A DNA stretch of 53,970 bases from Streptococcus parasanguinis (GTDB lineage Bacteria > Bacillota > Bacilli > Lactobacillales > Streptococcaceae), in contig NZ_JALDUR010000013.1 in assembly GCF_023109675.1 (NCBI RefSeq), forward strand, positions 1 to 53,970, in the 5' to 3' direction. Positions within the stretch are counted from its first letter, which is position 1. Every line of letters starts with the position of its first letter. Positions 46,691 to 53,970 of the stretch are shown here, piece after piece. A program made the translations under genes and the position numbers. The notes below the pieces were generated by a model. It saw nothing but the letters and a program-made list of their open reading frames with translations, was not told where the DNA came from and made no database searches.

Positions 46691-47359
46691 CTATTTAAAA
46701 AATGATGTCCCAATTCTAACATAAGTCGCTCCGTTCGCAATGGCTACTTCAAAGTCACGACTCATACCCATACTTAGTTCTGAAAAAGGCATATTTTTTA
46801 ATTGTTTCTTTTCTAGTTGTTTCTGAAGTTGGTGAGTTTTTGAAAAAATATCCTGCAACTCTTCTTGACTAGCCTCAAAAGGAGCCATCGTCATTAAACC
46901 AACAATTTCAATTTTGTCCAGCTGTGCGATTTCCGCTAAAACATCATCCAGTTCATCGGGTGCAAATCCATGCTTACTTTCTTCACCAGAAATGTTCACT
47001 TGGAGGAAACACTTGATCGGGTGTTCTGCTCGCTTTTGAATTTCTTGAGCCAGATTCACCGAATCCAAGGCATGAAAGTAATCGACGAGATTAATCACGT
47101 CTTTTACTTTCCGCCGTTGGAGGCTCCCAATCAAGTGCCAAGTGAGGTCATACTCTTTTAGAGCTTGATACTTTTCTAGGAATTTATCGACACGATTTTC
47201 ACCGATATGTTGGATACCTGTTTTCACCAGTGCTTCTGCTGTGGCAACATCCACATACTTGGTGACAGCTATCACATTAACTTGATCTTGACGGTTAGCT
47301 TTGTTTCTTGCTGTTTCTACTTGTTGCCGAACAAGATCCGCATTCCCTACCAGATTCAT
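46691..47359 (-). CDS. ylmE: PLP homeostasis protein (YggS/YlmE)
   Basis: The 222-residue PLP-binding protein has the alanine-racemase-like barrel only. The PLP lysine is Lys34 in VIAVTKYVD. GLMTMAPFEAS and SMGMSRDFEVAIANGATYVRIGTSFF form the phosphate-binding end. It balances cellular PLP rather than acting as an enzyme. It lies 2 bp after ftsZ. Confidence 0.95.
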   Translation of the reverse strand: MNLVGNADLVRQQVETARNKANRQDQVNVIAVTKYVDVATAEALVKTGIQHIGENRVDKFLEKYQALKEYDLTWHLIGSLQRRKVKDVINLVDYFHALDSVNLAQEIQKRAEHPIKCFLQVNISGEESKHGFAPDELDDVLAEIAQLDKIEIVGLMTMAPFEASQEELQDIFSKTHQLQKQLEKKQLKNMPFSELSMGMSRDFEVAIANGATYVRIGTSFFK

Positions 47360-47361
47360 GA

Positions 47362-48633
<1,272 letters not shown>

Positions 48634-48642
48634 TTACACTCC

Positions 48643-50031
48643 TTAATCAAACATATTACCGATCAAATTTTTCATTCGGTCTGTGAATGTAGTTTTTGGT
48701 TCTTGTTTGCTATCATTGCTTGCTGCTGGAATTTCTTGAGCATCCACTGGAGATTCAATCTTCTCAGCATTGTATGCAGGTACTACCGGTTGTGCTGGAG
48801 CAGCAGGTTGTGGTTGTACTTGTGATTGCACTGGACGATCAAATTGAATCGGTTGTTGACGCAAGACTTCGTCTCCATGAACCGCAGTTTGAGCAATAAT
48901 ATCCACATCTGTCAAATTGCCTGCATATTCAGACAAGCTAATCACATGGGCAAAAGCTGGATTGCGAATTCCAATTTGATTTGGAACAAACAATTTCACA
49001 TTTACACCAAAGACTTCTTGAGCCAATTCTTCAACACCAGGAAGGATCGCACCTCCACCGATGATCACAATACCACCAGGAAGATCCAACAAATGTCTTC
49101 TCTCAAGGTCTTGTTTGATTTGCTCAAAGATGTGTTTGATACGTGCTGAAATGATTTCAGCTAAGTACTTCTCAGTCACTTCAACTGGCTCTACTTCACC
49201 GATGACTTCTACATGGAAGACTTCGTTTCCAGCAGACGGCACATAGGCTTCACCATAGTTGAACTTCAAGCCTTCTGCCAATTTTTGAGAAGTTTTCAAT
49301 ACTTTAGAAATATCTTTGGTAACATAATCGCCACCTTCTTGGTAGATATTTGTAAATTGAAGTTCTTGGCTACGAACAGATGCCACCGTTGTTTGGCCAC
49401 CACCCATATCGATCACCGTTGCTCCGAATTCACGTTCGCCTTCATTCAAGACTGTTTTGATCATCGCAAGCGGTGAAATGATGATGTTTTCAACTTGTAA
49501 GCCTGCACGTTCAACGGTTTTACGCAAATTGTGCAAGATTGTACGAGGTCCTGTATAAAGAAGGCCACGCATTTCAAGTCGGATCCCCATCATTCCGCGT
49601 GGATCGCGGATTCCTTGGAAACCATCTACTGTGAATTCTTCAGGAATGAAGGTGATTACTTCACGATCCGGTGTCATACTTTTTGTGAGTGCAGATTTGA
49701 CAACATTTTCAACATCTGCATCTGTGATTTCTTTCGAATCACTTGTGACTGGAATCATTCCTTGAGTTGCTTCGATTTGTAGTAAGTTTGCAGGCAACCC
49801 AACATTGACTAGATTGATTGAAATCCCTGCTTTTTCTTCAGCTTGGCTGATTGCATTTTTAATTGCATTTGAAGCAGCTTCGATATCTACTATAATTCCA
49901 TCTTTGACGCCAGCACTTTTTGCATTGCTGACTCCAATTACATTCATTTCTCCATTGACATGTTCTGCCACCAATACTTTTATTGAACTAGTACCGATAT
50001 CTAAACCTGTAAAAAAGCCGTCTCTAGCCAT
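48643..50031 (-). CDS. ftsA: Cell division protein FtsA
   Basis: Actin-like membrane tether for FtsZ, 462 residues. Phosphate-binding GLDIGTSSIKVLV at the start, the 1C (SHS2) insertion (about 85-165), and IDMGGGQTTVA (about 208-218) are visible. A long Pro/Gln-rich linker precedes the C-terminal amphipathic helix TFTDRMKNLIGNMFD, which binds the membrane. A TATAAT lies upstream at 50109-50114, so ftsA has its own promoter. Confidence 0.97.
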   Translation of the reverse strand: MARDGFFTGLDIGTSSIKVLVAEHVNGEMNVIGVSNAKSAGVKDGIIVDIEAASNAIKNAISQAEEKAGISINLVNVGLPANLLQIEATQGMIPVTSDSKEITDADVENVVKSALTKSMTPDREVITFIPEEFTVDGFQGIRDPRGMMGIRLEMRGLLYTGPRTILHNLRKTVERAGLQVENIIISPLAMIKTVLNEGEREFGATVIDMGGGQTTVASVRSQELQFTNIYQEGGDYVTKDISKVLKTSQKLAEGLKFNYGEAYVPSAGNEVFHVEVIGEVEPVEVTEKYLAEIISARIKHIFEQIKQDLERRHLLDLPGGIVIIGGGAILPGVEELAQEVFGVNVKLFVPNQIGIRNPAFAHVISLSEYAGNLTDVDIIAQTAVHGDEVLRQQPIQFDRPVQSQVQPQPAAPAQPVVPAYNAEKIESPVDAQEIPAASNDSKQEPKTTFTDRMKNLIGNMFD

Positions 50032-50108
50032 TACACCAGTCCTCTCTCTTTATTTGTTTTCACTTTACATCTATTTATAGCCCTTTTAGTTGGAACTATC
50101 CAAACTTC

Positions 50109-50114
50109 ATTATA
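50109..50114 (-). promoter_or_regulatory. -10 element of the ftsA promoter
   Basis: TATAAT on the minus strand about 75 bp before the ftsA ATG. A weak -35 (TGTCCA, 50133-50138) stands 18 bp upstream. Confidence 0.6.
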
Positions 50115-50173
50115 TCACAAAGAAGCCTAAAATGGACATTTTTTCTTCAATTATTTGAGATAATTTATGGGCT

Positions 50174-51397
50174 TTACTCATTCCCAGAAGAATTCTCTCC
50201 TTCTGGATTCTGTTCTGGATTCTGTTCTTGGCTTGCTTCCTCAGAATGTTCTTCTTGCTTTTCTGTACTTTCAGCCTTTCCTTTTTCAGCTTGCTCTTTG
50301 GCAGCTGCAATGGATTGTTCACTATAGCTGAATACTCCAGCCTCCATATCAATGGTGGAATCATCGTCTAATTGCTTACTGATCGCCTTATAATAAGGAA
50401 GCTTGCGGGTAATTTGGGAAACAGGCACCAAGATTTTATTATCGTTTTTCATAGTGATGGTCACCAGATCCTTGGTGACCTTGCTCGGAGTCAGATCTAC
50501 CGAAACAATTTTATCCGTAATGGAAGAAGAAATAGACTTCATTTCTTGGACAAATTGTCTAACTAATTCTCGATCTGAGAATTTTAAGCTAATATAGGAG
50601 GACGGCAATTCCGAAGCTGGAGTTACTGTCTCCACTACTTCTCCATTTTCCAATACTGGATAGTGGTCTTCTCCCGTCACATAATAGGCAACCACTTTGT
50701 GTTCCACGATATTGACTTTAAAGGTCACTGGGAATTGATAATGCATGTGCACTTCTTTGATCCACGGACTAGCCGTTTTCATATTTTGTTCATAGACCGA
50801 TTTATGAAGGAAGGTCGTCAGAGTATAATCTTCTTCTTTGATGCGACTTTTTTCATACAAGAGTTGCTGATCAACCGCCTTGTTCCCTGAAAATTCAATC
50901 ACTTTCTGTGTGGACAAGGGACTTAAAAAATAGATTGAGAGAAGGGCGACAATCGAGCTGATTCCGATTACCGGAAGGGCACGATAGATATGGCGTTTTG
51001 CCACTGTCGGTTCCTTCTTTGGTTTTTTCGTCTTCAAGCCTTTAAAAAATGAAGGCTTTTTCTCTTGTTTCTCTGAAGGATCTAGCTCCTCTTTAGCCGG
51101 ATCAACTTCTTCTCCTTCTGAACTTTCTCCATCCGCATCTGGATCCTCTTTGGCCTCAGATTCATCTTCCTCTTCAGACTCTTCTATTTCTTCAGATTCT
51201 TCCTCTGAGACAGAAGCTGTTTCTTTTTCTGAAAGGTCTTCGTCTTCTTTTGCTTCTTCGCTTTCAGTTTCCTCTGTCTCAGCTTCTTCCGCTTTTTCAA
51301 GCGCTTTTTTTTCTAAATATTCTTTGTTTCTTTTTTGCCAGGCTGACAATTCTGTAATTTTGTCATCCGTTGGCGTTTTTTTATTGTCGTCCGTCAT
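50174..51397 (-). CDS. divIB: Cell division protein DivIB (FtsQ)
   Basis: Divisome scaffold of 407 residues from ATG 51397, lying 17 bp inside murG. The cytoplasmic N-terminus (about 1-130) is very Glu/Asp/Ser-rich. One membrane segment follows (about 137-157; [20 protein letters not shown]). Then come the POTRA domain ([15 protein letters not shown]) and the beta domain, and a Glu/Gln-rich tail. Works with DivIC and FtsL. Confidence 0.95.
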   Translation of the reverse strand: MTDDNKKTPTDDKITELSAWQKRNKEYLEKKALEKAEEAETEETESEEAKEDEDLSEKETASVSEEESEEIEESEEEDESEAKEDPDADGESSEGEEVDPAKEELDPSEKQEKKPSFFKGLKTKKPKKEPTVAKRHIYRALPVIGISSIVALLSIYFLSPLSTQKVIEFSGNKAVDQQLLYEKSRIKEEDYTLTTFLHKSVYEQNMKTASPWIKEVHMHYQFPVTFKVNIVEHKVVAYYVTGEDHYPVLENGEVVETVTPASELPSSYISLKFSDRELVRQFVQEMKSISSSITDKIVSVDLTPSKVTKDLVTITMKNDNKILVPVSQITRKLPYYKAISKQLDDDSTIDMEAGVFSYSEQSIAAAKEQAEKGKAESTEKQEEHSEEASQEQNPEQNPEGENSSGNE

Positions 51398-52463
51398 CTT
51401 TTCCCTTACTGATATCTTTTTGAAGCAGGCCATAAAAATCGTCTAGTGAAAGGAGTTCTGTCGATTTTTCCATTGCTTGGTGGTAGACTTGGCTTTGCTT
51501 CAACATTTCTTGAATGGTTTCATTGAAGGTTTCGAGCGTCAATTGATCTTCCTGCAATTGCTCTGCATAACCTTTATCCACAAAATATTGGGCATTTTCA
51601 ATCTGATCGCCACGGCTGGCTTCTTTTCCTAGCGGTACAATCAAATGGAGTTTGTTCATAGCTAAGAGCTCAAATAAGGTATTGGCTCCACCCCTAGTCA
51701 CCACTAAATCAGCCTTTTGGAGCATTGGTAAATACTGATCGGTTACATAATCCACTCGATACAAGCCACCCTCAGCCTGATTCAATGTTGAATCACCCGT
51801 CAAATTGATGATATTGTAGTGCTGCAAGAGCTCTGCTTGATGCTCTGTCACAAATTCATTAAAGACACGCGCACCGGCGGATCCTCCGACAAAGAGAAGG
51901 GTCGGCAAGTCTTTTCGGAAACCTTTTGTTTTTTCTTCTAAAACTTCTGAAGTCGGCGGAATATGATCTGTGACCTTGGTTACCGCACCGATATGCTCAC
52001 TCTTTGTCAAACCATGCGCTTGCTCAAAAGTCGTGTACATCTTGGTAGCAAATTTATAAGCAATTTTATTGGCCAACCCCATCGAGAGATCCGACTCATG
52101 GATATAGACAGGAACACGAGTGAGACGAGCCGCGATCACTGGTGGCACCGAGACAAATCCCCCTTTTGAGAAGAGAACTTGTGGACGCACACGGAGCAGG
52201 ATCGCTATGGATTGGAGCGTTCCCCAAGCCACCTTGAAAACATCCATCATATTTTGGAAAGAGAAATAGCGACGCAATTTCCCTGTTGCAATCGAATGGA
52301 ATCGTACCTCTAATCCAGACTTTTTGATCTCTTGGTATTCGATTCCTTTTTTGTCCCCAATATAATGAACTTCCCATCCATCTTCGATAAATTTTGGAAT
52401 CAAGAGGAGATTAAGGGTCACATGTCCCACGGTTCCTCCACCAGTAAACATTATTTTTTTCAT
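51381..52463 (-). CDS. murG: UDP-GlcNAc:lipid I N-acetylglucosaminyltransferase MurG
   Basis: Makes lipid II from lipid I at the inner face of the membrane. The 360 residues form a GT-B fold, with [15 protein letters not shown] at the start (family GGTGGH variant), GGFVSVP and [12 protein letters not shown] in the middle, and the UDP-GlcNAc site [11 protein letters not shown] near residue 195. It lies 1 bp after murD and overlaps divIB. Confidence 0.97.
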   Translation of the reverse strand: MKKIMFTGGGTVGHVTLNLLLIPKFIEDGWEVHYIGDKKGIEYQEIKKSGLEVRFHSIATGKLRRYFSFQNMMDVFKVAWGTLQSIAILLRVRPQVLFSKGGFVSVPPVIAARLTRVPVYIHESDLSMGLANKIAYKFATKMYTTFEQAHGLTKSEHIGAVTKVTDHIPPTSEVLEEKTKGFRKDLPTLLFVGGSAGARVFNEFVTEHQAELLQHYNIINLTGDSTLNQAEGGLYRVDYVTDQYLPMLQKADLVVTRGGANTLFELLAMNKLHLIVPLGKEASRGDQIENAQYFVDKGYAEQLQEDQLTLETFNETIQEMLKQSQVYHQAMEKSTELLSLDDFYGLLQKDISKGKDDGRQ

Positions 52464-52464
52464 C

Positions 52465-53814
52465 TTATTTCAACCCTTTTACTGTAGCAAGGAATTCATC
52501 CCCACGCACTTCAAAATTCGGATACATATCCCAGCTGGCATTGGCAGGACTTAAGAGCACAACATCTCCAGGGCTAGCCAAGTCGAAGGCTTTCTTTGTA
52601 GCATCTGCTACATCTGCCGCATCGACATATGAAACACCTGCTTTATCGGCTGCGCGTTTCACTCGTGGAGCTGATTCCCCGAGAATCACCATTTCCTTTA
52701 GGCCCGCAATATGAGGTACCAATTCATCAAATTCATTGCCACGATCAAGTCCTCCTGCAATCAAGATAACCTTGTTGTTATCAAAACCAGAAAGGGCTTT
52801 TTGTGTTGCTAAAATATTGGTCGATTTACTATCATTATAGAATTTGACACCTTGAATCTCATCCACATATTGAAGGCGGTGTTTCACTCCTCCAAAGGCC
52901 GATAAGGTTTCTTTAATGACCTCATTCTCGACTCCTCGGACTTTTGCAACCGCAATCGTTGCCAAGGCATTTTCTACATTGTGGCTACCTGGAACACCCA
53001 GTTCATCTGCACGCATAACAACTTCTCCCTTAAACTTGAGAAGTCCATCTTCCAAATAAGCCCCATCCACTTTTTCGACCGTTGAAAATGGAAGGACCCT
53101 TGCCTTGGTATTTGTAGCCAGTTCCTTGGCCAGGTCTTGGTTGAAGTTCAAGACAATGACATCTTTTTCTGTCATATTCTTTTGAAGATTCCATTTGGCA
53201 GCTACATAATTTTCAAAAGAACCATGATAGTCGATATGGGTCGGCATGAGGTTGGTAATCACTGCAATCTCTGGACGGAAGGCTTCAATTCCCATCAATT
53301 GGAAAGAAGACAATTCCATGACCAGAACATCCTTTTCTGTTGCTGTTTGTGCAACTTGACTAGCTGGAAAACCGATATTTCCAGACAATAGACCACCTTG
53401 ACCGGCAGCCGTCAAGACTTCCCCGATCATGGTTGTCGTCGTCGTTTTTCCGTTTGATCCTGTAATCCCAATAATTGGCGCATCCGAAATCAGATAGGCC
53501 AATTCCACTTCAGTGAGGACTGGAATGCCTTTTTCAAGCGCTTTTTCAACCATTGGGTTCGAATAAGTGATTCCTGGATTTTTAACCATGACTGCAAAGT
53601 CTTCATCCAACAATTCCAGAGGGTGACCTCCTGTCACGACCTTAATCCCTTCTTCCAGTAAACTTTGTGCTGCTGGATTTTCTTCAAAAGGTTTGCCATC
53701 ATTGACGGTCACAATCGCTCCTAAGCGATCCAACAAACGGGCAGCTGACTCGCCTGACTTCGCCAAACCTAATACAAGAACCTTTTTATTTTCAAATTGT
53801 TTCACAAATTTCAT
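52465..53814 (-). CDS. murD: UDP-N-acetylmuramoyl-L-alanine:D-glutamate ligase
   Basis: Adds D-Glu to UDP-MurNAc-L-Ala in the cytosol. The 449 residues form a three-domain Mur ligase. The ATP loop is [16 protein letters not shown] (about 114-129). NDSKSTN (about 328-334) lies in the central/C-terminal part, followed by GGLDRG. GGAG precedes the ATG. It is the first gene of the murD-murG-divIB group. Confidence 0.98.
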   Translation of the reverse strand: MKFVKQFENKKVLVLGLAKSGESAARLLDRLGAIVTVNDGKPFEENPAAQSLLEEGIKVVTGGHPLELLDEDFAVMVKNPGITYSNPMVEKALEKGIPVLTEVELAYLISDAPIIGITGSNGKTTTTTMIGEVLTAAGQGGLLSGNIGFPASQVAQTATEKDVLVMELSSFQLMGIEAFRPEIAVITNLMPTHIDYHGSFENYVAAKWNLQKNMTEKDVIVLNFNQDLAKELATNTKARVLPFSTVEKVDGAYLEDGLLKFKGEVVMRADELGVPGSHNVENALATIAVAKVRGVENEVIKETLSAFGGVKHRLQYVDEIQGVKFYNDSKSTNILATQKALSGFDNNKVILIAGGLDRGNEFDELVPHIAGLKEMVILGESAPRVKRAADKAGVSYVDAADVADATKKAFDLASPGDVVLLSPANASWDMYPNFEVRGDEFLATVKGLK

Positions 53815-53868
53815 GATTTCTTCGCTCCATTTTTATCACTCTCTATTTTACCTTTTTTTAGCAAAATT

Positions 53869-53890
53869 AAAAAGCCCAAAGGGCTTTAAA
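53869..53890 (-). terminator. Terminator upstream of murD
   Basis: AAAGCCC-TTT-GGGCTTT with a following T-rich stretch on the minus strand. It would stop transcripts entering from the right and probably predates the IS insertion. Confidence 0.7.
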
Positions 53891-53894
53891 AATC

Positions 53895-53970
53895 TGTACT
53901 GACCCCAAAAAGTTAGACAAATAATTTAAGTTAAGGATTTAGTCCTGTATTGCACAGGACTAAGTCCTTT
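53895..53970 (-). mobile_element. IS3-family insertion sequence, one end
   Basis: The terminal sequence TGTACTGACCCCAAAAAGTT starts at 53895 and looks like the ends of IS150-group elements in streptococci. The transposase 3' end reads out from it. The rest of the element lies beyond the window. Target-site duplication cannot be checked here. Confidence 0.85.
53926..53970 (-). CDS. IS3-family transposase OrfB, C-terminal fragment at window edge
   Basis: The last 14 codons (KGLSPVQYRTKSLT) and stop of an IS3-family transposase. The KxLSPVxYR motif is the standard end of the integrase (rve) domain in this family. The gene continues beyond the window, so whether it is intact is unknown. Confidence 0.88.
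   Translation of the reverse strand, partial: KGLSPVQYRTKSLT

Noticed and set aside
50174..51397. Acidic Glu/Ser-rich N-terminus of DivIB as a sign of gene fusion
   Set aside because: A charged, low-complexity cytoplasmic tail is usual for streptococcal DivIB, and the length is normal.

Overview
This window is chromosomal DNA of a Streptococcus, most likely a viridans species of the mitis/sanguinis/parasanguinis type. The indicators are a Pht histidine-triad protein next to AdcAII, the streptococcal gene order murD-murG-divIB-ftsA-ftsZ-ylmE-sepF-yggT-ylmH-divIVA-ileS, the xseA-xseB-ispA-tlyA-argR-recN cluster, ClpE under a CtsR box, and low GC. I cannot name the species from sequence alone.

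Left end (1-4.7 kb): a two-gene zinc-scavenging operon, adcAII then pht, both on the minus strand. Its promoter carries three contiguous 12-bp AdcR-like boxes. The operon is bracketed by inverted copies of a 177-bp intergenic repeat, the left one cut by the window edge. A third, better preserved copy lies at 39.9 kb. At 4.7-8.3 kb are a Gfo/Idh/MocA oxidoreductase, a DUF6287-like membrane-anchored protein, a DUF2975/XRE pair, and a gene-free stretch with a five-helix structured element. At 8.3-11.1 kb are metG and gpmA.

At 11.2-16.2 kb lies the least explained part: a three-gene cassette of unknown membrane proteins (about 340, 275 and 177 aa) duplicated in tandem, each copy with its own promoter region and the same terminator that also follows the neighbouring perR. 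Then come perR, an unlisted 51-codon membrane peptide, hup, degV, a PPP-type phosphatase and the recN/argR/tlyA/ispA/xseB/xseA operon.

At 24.6-28.7 kb is a malolactic module (mleR divergent from mleS-mleP). At 28.7-34.5 kb is a GH32 and ABC-importer operon for sucrose or fructo-oligosaccharide with its LacI repressor. It has a textbook promoter with a catabolite site in the spacer and two palindromic operators, and the repressor's own promoter and operator lie inside the end of nnrD. nnrD, a HAD hydrolase, folD, ykuJ, clpE, a Nudix hydrolase and a DUF1827 protein follow.

At 41.1-53.8 kb are ileS (with a T-box leader) and the division/cell-wall cluster, read right to left from murD to divIVA. 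The right edge holds the last 14 codons and terminal repeat of an IS3-family element just upstream of murD.

Most of the window is ordinary core genome. The parts that look genuinely under-described are the duplicated membrane cassette, the 177-bp repeat with two competing folds, and the structured element downstream of metG.
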